A stretch of DNA of 64,000 bases, taken from an uncultured Clostridium sp. (GTDB lineage Bacteria; Bacillota_I; Bacilli_A; RF39; UBA660). Each line of letters begins with the position of its first letter. Positions within the stretch are counted from its first letter, which is position 1. A program made the position numbers and the translations under genes. Below, in pieces: positions 1-9,360 of this stretch. The notes below the pieces were generated by a model that did not search any database, had not been told where the DNA came from, and worked only from the letters and a program-made list of their open reading frames with translations. Location: positions 1-64,000 of the forward strand of contig CAMNJQ010000068.1 in the NCBI GenBank assembly GCA_946541575.1. Direction: 5' to 3'.

Positions 1-182
1 GCTTTAAAATATAAAACCCCAATTGAGTATAGAACTCAACTAGGGTTCAAATAGTATCTTTTTATTGTCTACTTTTCTTTGACAAGTCCATTTAGAGCTT
101 GTCTTTTTCTTTGCTATGTTATCAAATTGTTAACTTTAAACAAAATTCAACCACAATTAAATATAATGATTTTGTTTTGAAA

Positions 183-551
183 GTGGTGAGAGTTTTGGAC
201 TTGTTTTGTAAAAGATTTAAAAAGTTAAGAGTTGACTCTGGATATACACAAGAACAATTAGGTAAATTATTAAATGTTACTAAAGTAAGCATTTGTAATT
301 ATGAAAAAGGTAATAGAATGCCTTCAATTGATACTTTGGTAGTAATTGCAAATTTATTTAAAGTAGATTTAGATTATCTCATTGGAACAGATAATTATGT
401 TGTAAGTGAAGATGATGAGCATTATGGTATTAGGATGGCAACTGAAGAAATAGAATTAGTTAAAGAATTAAGAAAACATAATGATTTATATAATAGTTTG
501 ATTGATGATTCGAAAAGAACTATTGAACTTATTGAGAAAAAAATTAGATAA
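183..551 (+). CDS. XRE-family helix-turn-helix transcriptional regulator
   Basis: FKKLRVDSGYTQEQLGKLLNVTKVSICNYEKGNRMPSIDTL is a classic HTH_3 motif; the ORF is open from 99 but the start is more likely internal (about 183). Confidence 0.85.
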   Translation: MVRVLDLFCKRFKKLRVDSGYTQEQLGKLLNVTKVSICNYEKGNRMPSIDTLVVIANLFKVDLDYLIGTDNYVVSEDDEHYGIRMATEEIELVKELRKHNDLYNSLIDDSKRTIELIEKKIR

Positions 552-618
552 AAGCATATTTATAATATGTTTTTTTTAATGAAATGATGTTATAATATTT
601 TCATAATAGGAGGGGTAT

Positions 619-1869
619 ATGAATATTATTGATGTTATTGATAAAAAGCGTAATAATGGAGAATTAACAAGGGAAGAATTAGAATTTGCTTTTAATGGGT
701 ATTTAGAAGAAAAGGTATTTGATTATCAAATGTCTTCTTTGCTCATGGCTATTTGTATAAATGGAATGTCTGATCAAGAAGTTTTTGACTTAACGGATAT
801 TTTTATAAAAAGTGGAGAAGTAATGGATTTATCTTCTATTCCTGGAGTTAAAGTAGATAAGCATTCTACTGGTGGAGTAGGAGATAAGACAACTTTAATT
901 ATTGCTCCTATAGTTGCTTCTTTAGGTATTATTGTTCCAAAAATGAGTGGAAGAGGATTAGGACTTACTGGAGGAACCATAGATAAGTTAGAAAGTATTC
1001 CTGGATTTAAAGTTGAAGTAACTGCTGAAGAATTTGTTAAAGAATTAAATGATATTGGAATGATAATATGCAGTCAGACAGATAAATTAGTTCCTTTAGA
1101 TAAAGTAATATATTCTTTAAGAGATGTTACAGGGACTGTTGATTCTATTCCGTTAATTGCCGTAAGTATAATGAGTAAGAAAATTGCATGCGGTGCAGAT
1201 AAAATACTTATAGATATTAAGTGTGGGGATGGCGCTTTAATTAAAGACGAACGTTCTGCTAAAGAATTAAGAGATTTAATGGTTAGAATTGGTAATAATT
1301 ATAATAAAGAAGTCCGTTGTTTAATTTCTGATATGAATACTCCTTTAGGTGTATGTGTTGGAAATGCACTTGAAGTTGCTGAGGCTGTTGAATTACTTGA
1401 TGGAAAAGTAAAAAATAATTTATATGATTTATGTGTTGATATTGCCAGTAATATGGTTAGTATGGCTAAAGATATTTCAATTATCGATGCAAGAGATGAA
1501 GTAATTGATGCGATTAATTCTAAAAAAGCTCTGGAAAAATTTTATCAATTTGTAAACTATCGTGGTGGAAATCTTGAAAGAATGAAAATAAGTGATAATA
1601 AACTAGAAGTTAAGTCTACTAAAAAAGGTGTTATTACTGCTATAGATGCATTAATAGTAAGTAAAGTTTCCAATGCTTTGGGAAGTGGAAGAGAAAATAA
1701 AGAAGATACAATTGATTATGAAGTAGGTGTATTCTTAAATAAACAAATTGGTGATGTAGTAAATGAAGGGGATACATTGTGTACTTTATACTACAACAAA
1801 ATTTCAGATAATTTTAATATTGCTGATGCATTTACAATTGAAGAACAAGAAAAAATAACTAATAATTAG
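619..1869 (+). CDS. pdp: Pyrimidine-nucleoside phosphorylase
   Basis: KVDKHSTGGVGDKTTLIIAPIVASLG and KMSGRGLGLTGGTIDKLESIPGF signatures; upstream RBS aggagggg. Confidence 0.93.
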   Translation: MNIIDVIDKKRNNGELTREELEFAFNGYLEEKVFDYQMSSLLMAICINGMSDQEVFDLTDIFIKSGEVMDLSSIPGVKVDKHSTGGVGDKTTLIIAPIVASLGIIVPKMSGRGLGLTGGTIDKLESIPGFKVEVTAEEFVKELNDIGMIICSQTDKLVPLDKVIYSLRDVTGTVDSIPLIAVSIMSKKIACGADKILIDIKCGDGALIKDERSAKELRDLMVRIGNNYNKEVRCLISDMNTPLGVCVGNALEVAEAVELLDGKVKNNLYDLCVDIASNMVSMAKDISIIDARDEVIDAINSKKALEKFYQFVNYRGGNLERMKISDNKLEVKSTKKGVITAIDALIVSKVSNALGSGRENKEDTIDYEVGVFLNKQIGDVVNEGDTLCTLYYNKISDNFNIADAFTIEEQEKITNN

Positions 1870-2873
1870 TTATTTTTTTTATCTATAAATCTTATATAGT
1901 ATTCTTCATAAGTCATAGGGTTATCTTGAATATATTTAGCTATTTCTTTACCAACATATCTATAATGCCATGGTTCATTCATATATCCTGTTATTGGTTC
2001 ATATTCTTTTGTATATCTTAAAATAAATCCATATTTGTAAGCATTTTTTTTCATCCAAGTAAATTCTTTCGTTTTTCCAAAATTTGTATATGTTAGTTTA
2101 CCATTATCAACATCTACTGCTAAACCTGTTTGATGTTCTGAGTATCCTGGCCTTGCTGAATAAGTATCTGCTTTTTCTTTTCCATCTTTTTGTGAATAAT
2201 TATTATATAATTGTGTTTGATATTTATAGCTTCTATATGTTGATATAGCTCTTATAGTATAGCCTTCTTTTTTTGCATTTTTTGCTAATTCTTCAAATGC
2301 TTTTGCAGCATCTTTAGTCATATATCTTTTATCGCTTGTATAATCTTCATTGATCATTTCTAAATCTGGAGTATAATCTTCTCCTAAATAATTATATTTA
2401 TTTACTAATACTTGATTTGTATATTTATTTGGACTATCCTGTATATTTTGATAAAATTCATTATCAAGTCCAATATTTACATATACAATTACTTTTTCAA
2501 TGTCTAATTTGGGATTCTTTTCTTTATAATTTATATACCTGTCTATAAATTCTTCCTTAAAAAAATCTATTTTTTCATTTATATTATTTAATTTGTTTAA
2601 CTTTGTACTTAATTCATTTACTACAATATCTTTTTTAGAATTATTAGTATTTTTTTTATTATTATCATTATTATGATTGTGTAATAATATGCAGGATATA
2701 AAAACTATTATAATTATTAAAAGTAATTTTAAATTACTCTTTTTTCTTTTTTCCTTTTTTTTAATAATCTGAGTATTTGTATTATTTTTTGTATTTAGAC
2801 TTTTTGAATATAAATTTGCATTTTTAGCTACTCTTGATTTTGTATTTGAAATATTTTTATTTTTATATTCCAT
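1866..2873 (-). CDS. D-alanyl-D-alanine carboxypeptidase, VanY/M15B family, N-terminal TM anchor
   Basis: STYRSYKYQTQLYNNY, SARPGYSEHQTGLAVDV and EPWHYRYVG motifs. Confidence 0.9.
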   Translation of the reverse strand: MEYKNKNISNTKSRVAKNANLYSKSLNTKNNTNTQIIKKKEKRKKSNLKLLLIIIIVFISCILLHNHNNDNNKKNTNNSKKDIVVNELSTKLNKLNNINEKIDFFKEEFIDRYINYKEKNPKLDIEKVIVYVNIGLDNEFYQNIQDSPNKYTNQVLVNKYNYLGEDYTPDLEMINEDYTSDKRYMTKDAAKAFEELAKNAKKEGYTIRAISTYRSYKYQTQLYNNYSQKDGKEKADTYSARPGYSEHQTGLAVDVDNGKLTYTNFGKTKEFTWMKKNAYKYGFILRYTKEYEPITGYMNEPWHYRYVGKEIAKYIQDNPMTYEEYYIRFIDKKNN

Positions 2874-2929
2874 ACTTCTACCTCATACATATTAATTATA
2901 TTATAGCATATTTTTTAATAGGAGGATTT

Positions 2930-4066
2930 ATGAAGAGATTTGTTGTTTTTTTTATGATAGTACACATTTTTACATTATTTATTCCTAAAGTATATGCAGA
3001 AGAATATTTGAAAAATGCTAAAAGTGGAATTTTGATTGAGAGTTCTAGTGGTAAAATATTGTATGAAAAAAATAAAAGTGAAAGAGTATCTATTGCTTCT
3101 TTAACTAAGATGATGGTTCAAATAATAGTACTAGAAAATATTGAATCTGGGAAGACAAAATGGGATGATATTGTTACTGCAAGTAGTAATGCTTCTGGTA
3201 TGGGTGGTACTCAAATATGGCTTTCGACTGGTGAAAGAATGAGTGTTAGAGATTTATTTAAAGGAATGTCAATTGTAAGTGCTAATGATGCAACAGTTGC
3301 ACTTGCTGAATATATTGCAGGAAGCGAAGCAAACTTTGTAAAGTTAATGAATGAAAAAGCTAAAACTTTAAATTTAAAAAATACAGTTTTTAAGAATTGC
3401 ACAGGATTAGATGAAGAAGGTCATTTCTCGAGTGCAGAAGATCTTGCTATTATTGCCAGAGAATTATTAAAACATGATGAAATTTTAAAGTTTTCCTCAG
3501 TTTATGAAGATTATATTAGAGTTAATACACCAAATAAATATTGGTTAGTAAATACAAATAAATTAATTAGATTTTTTAATGGCGCAGATGGTCTTAAGAC
3601 AGGATTTACTGATGATGCATTATATACAATGGCTGCTACAGCGAAAAGAGATAATTTACGTCTTATAGTAATTGTATTAGGTGAGGCAGATAGCAAAACT
3701 AGAAATAATGAAGCTATGGAACTACTTAATTATGGATTTGACAACTATAAGATTGATTTATTAAAGAAAAAAGGTGATGTTATTGATACAATTAATATAG
3801 AAAAAGGAACTAAAGATAAGATTAATTTAATATTAGATGAAGATTTAACAATTCTTACTAAAAAAAGTGAGCAAAGTATAAAATATGATTATAAAGTTTC
3901 TATTGATGATGTTTGTTTACCAATAAAAAAAGGCGACGTTGTTGGTAAATATTATCTAATGAAAAATGATATAGAAGAAAAGTCGGTTAATTTGATTTCC
4001 AATGATGATGTTTTTAATGTAGGCTATTTTAAATATTTATTAAATTATTTTATATCTATTTTTTAA
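2930..4066 (+). CDS. dacF: Serine-type D-alanyl-D-alanine carboxypeptidase (DacF/PBP5-like, peptidase S11)
   Basis: SLTKMM, SAND and KTGFT active-site motifs; signal peptide MKRFVVFFMIVHIFTLFIPKVYA; likely start at 2930 after aggagg. Confidence 0.85.
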   Translation: MKRFVVFFMIVHIFTLFIPKVYAEEYLKNAKSGILIESSSGKILYEKNKSERVSIASLTKMMVQIIVLENIESGKTKWDDIVTASSNASGMGGTQIWLSTGERMSVRDLFKGMSIVSANDATVALAEYIAGSEANFVKLMNEKAKTLNLKNTVFKNCTGLDEEGHFSSAEDLAIIARELLKHDEILKFSSVYEDYIRVNTPNKYWLVNTNKLIRFFNGADGLKTGFTDDALYTMAATAKRDNLRLIVIVLGEADSKTRNNEAMELLNYGFDNYKIDLLKKKGDVIDTINIEKGTKDKINLILDEDLTILTKKSEQSIKYDYKVSIDDVCLPIKKGDVVGKYYLMKNDIEEKSVNLISNDDVFNVGYFKYLLNYFISIF

Positions 4067-4067
4067 G

Positions 4068-4090
4068 GAATACTTTGAGTATTCTTTTTT
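4068..4090 (+). terminator. Rho-independent terminator
   Basis: GAATACT-TTG-AGTATTC followed by TTTTTT. Confidence 0.8.
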
Positions 4091-4127
4091 TAATGATAAA
4101 ATAATAAGAAGGAAGGAATATATATAT

Positions 4128-5015
4128 ATGGAAAAGTCAAAAGTTTATTTTACAAAAAAAATTAATGCTGATAATTTAATAAAAATTTATGATGTTTTGG
4201 GAGTTAAATTAACTGGGAAAGTAGGGGTTAAAGTTTCTACTGGTGAAAGAGGATCAAAAGGATATTTAAAAGCTGATTTAATATCACCTTTAGTTAAAAT
4301 GCTAAATGGTACTATAATAGAATGTAATACTGCTTATCCTGGTGCAAGAAATACTAAGGAAGACCATTTAGAGGTTGCAAAGGAACATGGATTTACAAGT
4401 TTTGCTGATGTTGATATTATGGATGGTGATGGCGAATTCAAAATTCCTGTAAATGATGGTAAACATTTGAAATATGATATAGTAGGAAATAATTTTAAAA
4501 ATTATGATTCTATATTGAATTTAGCACATGGTAAAGGACATGCAATGGGAGGATTTGGAGCTAATTTAAAAAACCAATCAATTGGTATTGCTTCTAGAAA
4601 TGGTAAAGCTTATATTCATAGTTGCGGGAAGACAGAAGATCCTGATAAATGCTGGAGTGTAGATTATGAACAAAAGGATTTTATTGAATCTATGGCTGAA
4701 GCAGCAAAAGCAGTAGCTGATTATTGTAAAGATAATAATAAGCAAATTGTTTATATAACTATTGCAAATGCAATTAGTGTTGATTGTGATTGCGATGCTA
4801 ATCAAGGAGATCCTGTAATGGGTGACATTGGTATTTTTGCAAGTTTAGATCCAGTTGCAAATGATCAAGCTTTCATTGATGCATTATGGAATTCTACTGA
4901 TCCAGGACATGAAAAAATGATGGAAAGAGTAGATAGACAAGAGGGAAGACATATAACTGAATATGCTGAAAGTATTGGGCTTGGAACTACTGATTACGAA
5001 TTAATTGAAATTTAG
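4128..5015 (+). CDS. DUF362 domain-containing protein
   Basis: DUF362-like layout with conserved Cys near HSCGKTEDPDKCW and DCDCDANQGDPVMGDIGIFAS. Confidence 0.7.
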   Translation: MEKSKVYFTKKINADNLIKIYDVLGVKLTGKVGVKVSTGERGSKGYLKADLISPLVKMLNGTIIECNTAYPGARNTKEDHLEVAKEHGFTSFADVDIMDGDGEFKIPVNDGKHLKYDIVGNNFKNYDSILNLAHGKGHAMGGFGANLKNQSIGIASRNGKAYIHSCGKTEDPDKCWSVDYEQKDFIESMAEAAKAVADYCKDNNKQIVYITIANAISVDCDCDANQGDPVMGDIGIFASLDPVANDQAFIDALWNSTDPGHEKMMERVDRQEGRHITEYAESIGLGTTDYELIEI

Positions 5016-5018
5016 TTT

Positions 5019-5052
5019 AAAAAAAAATAACTGAATATTTTCAGCTATTTTT
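5019..5052. terminator. Bidirectional terminator between convergent genes
   Basis: A-tract - ATAaCTGA...TCAGcTAT - T-tract between convergent ORFs. Confidence 0.6.
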
Positions 5053-5853
5053 TTATCCAACTAACCATTTGTATTTTTTTACACTATATAATGGAATTAA
5101 TGGTATTAGAATAGGCACATTTTTAATATATTTCTTGTATTTTTCATCATTTCCATAGGTTCTATCTTGTCTTAATTCAAGCCTTCTTGCACCACTAAAC
5201 ATTATGTATACAATTCCAAGAAAACCTAGTATAGAAATTAACCATTGCCATCCAGATAAAGATGTAAAACCTGAGATAAATATTCCTAACCAAATAATTA
5301 ATTCTCCTAAATAGTTAGGACATCTCACTATTTTAAACAATCCAGTATCACAGAATCTAAATGGATCCTTTTGCTTTGCTTTATTCTTTTGATAATCAGA
5401 TATTGATTCTATCATAATACCAAATGATGTTATTATCATTCCAATTATAAAACATATATCGCTACCACTATTATTAACAAATCTATAAATTATTGGTGAT
5501 GTCATCAATATATATAAAAATGCACATGATATCCATAACATTATTTTTAGTAGTAATGACATGTCTTTGCCATCTTTAGTTTCTGTTTTCATCTTTTTAT
5601 TATATGATGAACTTTTTAACTCTCTATATGCTAGAAATCCTCCTAACCTTAATCCATAGCATATTAATATAACACTTGCTATGATATAAGATATATTTAA
5701 AATATCTTTAAATAAAATTAATAGCATTATACCTATTACTGAAATTGAAAATCCATATCCTAGTGAAATAAACCATATATATTTTTTAAATCCTAGTAAG
5801 CAAATAATTAATATTGCAATAAATAGTATTAATATTTCATTTGTAATTATCAT
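5053..5853 (-). CDS. Integral membrane methyltransferase/reductase-like protein (DUF1295 / isoprenylcysteine methyltransferase-like)
   Basis: Multi-TM with C-terminal CPNYLGELIIWLGIFISG and RRLELRQDRTYG, typical of the steroid 5-alpha-reductase/DUF1295 fold. Confidence 0.65.
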   Translation of the reverse strand: MIITNEILILFIAILIICLLGFKKYIWFISLGYGFSISVIGIMLLILFKDILNISYIIASVILICYGLRLGGFLAYRELKSSSYNKKMKTETKDGKDMSLLLKIMLWISCAFLYILMTSPIIYRFVNNSGSDICFIIGMIITSFGIMIESISDYQKNKAKQKDPFRFCDTGLFKIVRCPNYLGELIIWLGIFISGFTSLSGWQWLISILGFLGIVYIMFSGARRLELRQDRTYGNDEKYKKYIKNVPILIPLIPLYSVKKYKWLVG

Positions 5854-5953
5854 TTTCTCACCTCTATTATCATTATATCAAATATTTAAATGTTTTATTA
5901 AGTTGATTTCAATTATTTCAAATGATATAATATCTAATCAAAAGAGGTTATAT

Positions 5954-6076
5954 ATGAAAGATATTAATGTTGAAAATTTATCTGATGATGAATTAATGGA
6001 ACTTTTAAATGTACTTGAAGGATTTAATGATACACTAGACGATGTTGGAAATGTTGAGGAGAAAGAAAATGACTAA
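5954..6076 (+). CDS. Small acidic protein (40 aa), MKDINVENLSDDELMELLNVLEGFNDTLDDVGNVEEKEND
   Basis: RBS-like aaagagg upstream; overlaps the next start codon (ATGACTAA). Confidence 0.5.
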   Translation: MKDINVENLSDDELMELLNVLEGFNDTLDDVGNVEEKEND

Positions 6077-7190
6077 TGAAGAAAAAATAGAAAGAATTAA
6101 AAATCAAAGAAAAGAATTATTAAAGCAAGTAAATGAAAGTATTATTAATAATTCAAGTCAACTATCTTTAGATGCTAATGAAATTATGATGAATCTTGAA
6201 TTTGATGAAAAGATTATTAAAAGATATGAGAGTTTACTAAATGCTCAGTCTTTGATTCAAAATTTAACACTTGAAATAGTTGAATGTAATGACCCTTTAA
6301 AAGTAATAGAATTGAGAAAAAAGCTAAATTACTATATAAATAAAATAAAATCAGAAATAAAGAAGAGAAATATTAGTCAAGAAAAAATTGATAAGTATCA
6401 AGAAGAAAGCGGTTATTTGAGAAAGGATATTGCAAAGTATATTAGATATTTAAAAAGAGAAAATAATATTCATGAGATAGAAGAATTAAATAGTAAGATT
6501 GATAAGTTGTCTTCTGAAGATTTGAAATTGTTAAAAAGAATGTTAAAGAATGAATGTAATTATATGAATAAAAATACTAAATTGATGAATGGAATAGTTA
6601 AAGAATCTAAAGAAATTGTTAATAATGTAGAAACTGTAGAAACTTTAGATACTGTGGATAATATAAAAACTATTAAAGATGATAATAATTTATTTGAAGA
6701 GATAATAAAAACTGATGTAAAAGAGAGAAAAAAATTAGATTTAGATTTTAAACATAATATCTCAAAAGAAAGCATGCGTGTTAATGTCCCAGAATTAAAA
6801 TATGATTCTTTGAGTGATTATTTAGAAAATAGAGTGGATATGTATAAGTCTACTTATGGATTATTAGATACTTATGAATATGGAACATCTAATATGACGA
6901 ATGTGTTAAATTTCTTTAAAAATATACCTATATTTTTAGAGAATAGAAAAAAAATAAAACATATGGAAATTGATAGTTCTTATTTTTATAGGGGATCAGA
7001 TTTAGTTGGATATATTGAATATTCTAAAAAGAAAAATTCTATTGTAAATGGACTAAAGTCATTATTTAGTAGAACTTATTTATTTTCTAGAGAAGCACAA
7101 TGTTTATCTGATCATAATAAGTGTGCAGAATGGATTATTAATTATTGTAATATTGATTTATATGACAATAAAAATGTAAAAACTATTTAA
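6069..7190 (+). CDS. Hypothetical charged/coiled-coil protein
   Basis: Long ORF; likely start MTNEEKIERIKNQ at 6069, coupled to upstream small ORF; terminator follows. Confidence 0.6.
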   Translation: MTNEEKIERIKNQRKELLKQVNESIINNSSQLSLDANEIMMNLEFDEKIIKRYESLLNAQSLIQNLTLEIVECNDPLKVIELRKKLNYYINKIKSEIKKRNISQEKIDKYQEESGYLRKDIAKYIRYLKRENNIHEIEELNSKIDKLSSEDLKLLKRMLKNECNYMNKNTKLMNGIVKESKEIVNNVETVETLDTVDNIKTIKDDNNLFEEIIKTDVKERKKLDLDFKHNISKESMRVNVPELKYDSLSDYLENRVDMYKSTYGLLDTYEYGTSNMTNVLNFFKNIPIFLENRKKIKHMEIDSSYFYRGSDLVGYIEYSKKKNSIVNGLKSLFSRTYLFSREAQCLSDHNKCAEWIINYCNIDLYDNKNVKTI

Positions 7191-7210
7191 GGTGGGATCC
7201 ACCTTTTTTG
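7189..7210 (+). terminator. Rho-independent terminator
   Basis: AAGGTGG-GAT-CCACCTTTTTT. Confidence 0.75.
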
Positions 7211-7253
7211 TTGAATTTTTTTAAAATTATAATATAATTGTAATGGTGATAAT

Positions 7254-7652
7254 ATGGAAGCTAATGTGAAAAAAACAATAATCGATACAATGAATAAAAA
7301 AGAAGGATTTATTTATTCTAACGATTATAAATTATTAGAAATAGATGATGATTATTGCTTATTTGAAGGAAAAATTTCTAAAAAAAGTTTGAATCCTTAT
7401 AATATTGCTCATGGCGGTTTTATTTTTGGACTTGCTGATACTTGTGCTGGAGTGTTAGCTAGTGTAGATGGAAGAGCAGCAGTTACTACAAATGGCTCTA
7501 TTGTATATATGAAGAAGGCAACAGGTGGAAAGATAATTGCGAGAGCTACTTTTTTAAAAAAAGGAATTAGCATTTCTAATATAGAAGTAGAAATTAAAAA
7601 TGATAAAAATGAAGTGATTGCAAAAGTTATTTATGAGTATTTTTATATTTAG
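7254..7652 (+). CDS. PaaI-family thioesterase (hotdog fold)
   Basis: NPYNIAHGGFIFGLADTCAGVLAS matches the HGG...D hotdog motif. Confidence 0.85.
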   Translation: MEANVKKTIIDTMNKKEGFIYSNDYKLLEIDDDYCLFEGKISKKSLNPYNIAHGGFIFGLADTCAGVLASVDGRAAVTTNGSIVYMKKATGGKIIARATFLKKGISISNIEVEIKNDKNEVIAKVIYEYFYI

Positions 7653-7691
7653 ATATATATGATATAATTATGGATAATAAAGAGGTGCTTT

Positions 7692-8618
7692 ATGGAAAAA
7701 AATAAGGAACTAGATTTGGTTTTTCCAAAAAATATAAGGAAACATATCTTTACTAAATCTGTTAAAACAACTACTGATGGCAAATATGTTTTAGATTATT
7801 TTTTTGAAGATAATGGAATAGTTAAAGATGATTATATAGAGATTATTAACATTAATGGTAATTGGGCAATGTATCCTTTTAAAAATAAATATAACTCATA
7901 TACTTTTAATGATGATAGTGAATTAATTAGTAATGCTATTATTTCTGAGTTACCCAAAGAAATGCGTATGAAAATATATGTTAAGAATAAAGAAGAAAGA
8001 AGTCCTAGAGTAATTCCAGAATTAATGCGTGATATGCTTAGTGAAGCAACTGGTTCAAAAGTAATAAAAGATAATAATGTTGTAAAAAATGTATATATGG
8101 TTTTACTTTCAAATGATGGAAAAAATTCAATTGTTTTTGATAACAAAACTAATGAATATCAATTTGAGTTTCGGTTTCCAGTATTTTCGTTGCCGTATGA
8201 TATGGTTCATAAAATAGGAGAGAATTCTGAAGATGTAGATATTAACTATGATGTTTTATATAATCAAAAAGAATATCCACGTGATGAATTATCAGTTGAA
8301 GTTAGAAAATCTATTTCTGATTATTTAAGTAAATTAGATAGTCCTATAAATGTAAGTAATCTTCCTATTTTAGAAGTTGTTGATAAAAATAAAAACGAAA
8401 TAGTAAATGTTTGCTTTGTTTCATGTCCAAATATAATAACATTTACAAACATATATAGAGCTGAATCTATTTCTATCGATAATGATATTCCTTTAGAATC
8501 TACTTATGACAATATTTTGGATAGTGCATTACATAATGAGAGACCAATGATAATAAATAATAAAAATGAAATTATTTCAAACGGAGTTAAGCATAATATT
8601 AGTTTGGAAAAGAAGTAG
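7692..8618 (+). CDS. Hypothetical protein
   Basis: 308-aa ORF with RBS; no recognised motif. Confidence 0.55.
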   Translation: MEKNKELDLVFPKNIRKHIFTKSVKTTTDGKYVLDYFFEDNGIVKDDYIEIININGNWAMYPFKNKYNSYTFNDDSELISNAIISELPKEMRMKIYVKNKEERSPRVIPELMRDMLSEATGSKVIKDNNVVKNVYMVLLSNDGKNSIVFDNKTNEYQFEFRFPVFSLPYDMVHKIGENSEDVDINYDVLYNQKEYPRDELSVEVRKSISDYLSKLDSPINVSNLPILEVVDKNKNEIVNVCFVSCPNIITFTNIYRAESISIDNDIPLESTYDNILDSALHNERPMIINNKNEIISNGVKHNISLEKK

Positions 8619-8633
8619 TTAGGGGATGTCAAT

Positions 8634-9266
8634 TTGAATATATCTAATCCTAAAATTTCAAAAAGAATTTTAGAAAGTGAAGAATTAAGTAATGGTGTAG
8701 AAAAAGAAAAATATGAAGGAATGATTTATGATAAATGTTTATCTTCTGTTTTAGAAATAAATGATATTACTTTTGACTCTTGTATTTTTAAAAATATTGA
8801 TTTCAATAATGTAATATTTAATAATATAGATTTTATTGATGTTATTTTTGAAAATTGTGATTTATCTAATAAAAAATTTAATTTTAGATTGTTAGAGCGT
8901 GTTATTTTTAAAAATTGTAAAATGCTTGGTGCATCTTTTATAGATGCTAGTTTAAAAGATGTGCAATTTATTGATTGTAAATCTAATTATATTAATTTTA
9001 GTAATACTAGAATAAATAAAATTCTTTTAGATAGTTGTGACTTTTCAAATTCTAATTTTTTAGAAAATGAATTAAAGAATGTTTTGATTGAAAAAACTAA
9101 TTTTAGTAATTCAGATTTTTATAAAACAAAGCTTTGTGGAATAGATTTTTCAAATTCAAATATTTCCGATATTAATTTTGATAAATCATCTATCGAAGGT
9201 ATGATAATAGATAAGTTTCAATCTATAGATTTAGTTAGAATATTGGGAGTAAAGTTTAAGGAATAG
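8634..9266 (+). CDS. Pentapeptide-repeat protein (Qnr-like architecture)
   Basis: Repeated A/N-x-x-F/L pentads (FNNVIFNNIDFIDVIFENCDLSN...FSNSDFYKTKLCGIDFSNSNI); probable TTG start. Confidence 0.8.
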   Translation: MNISNPKISKRILESEELSNGVEKEKYEGMIYDKCLSSVLEINDITFDSCIFKNIDFNNVIFNNIDFIDVIFENCDLSNKKFNFRLLERVIFKNCKMLGASFIDASLKDVQFIDCKSNYINFSNTRINKILLDSCDFSNSNFLENELKNVLIEKTNFSNSDFYKTKLCGIDFSNSNISDINFDKSSIEGMIIDKFQSIDLVRILGVKFKE

Positions 9267-9360
9267 TATAGTAAACTGCATGTAAAAATTATTTTATTTT
9301 AATGTAGTTTATTTTTTTTTGTGATATTATAAAATTGTAGAGTAAAGGTAGGTGAGTATA

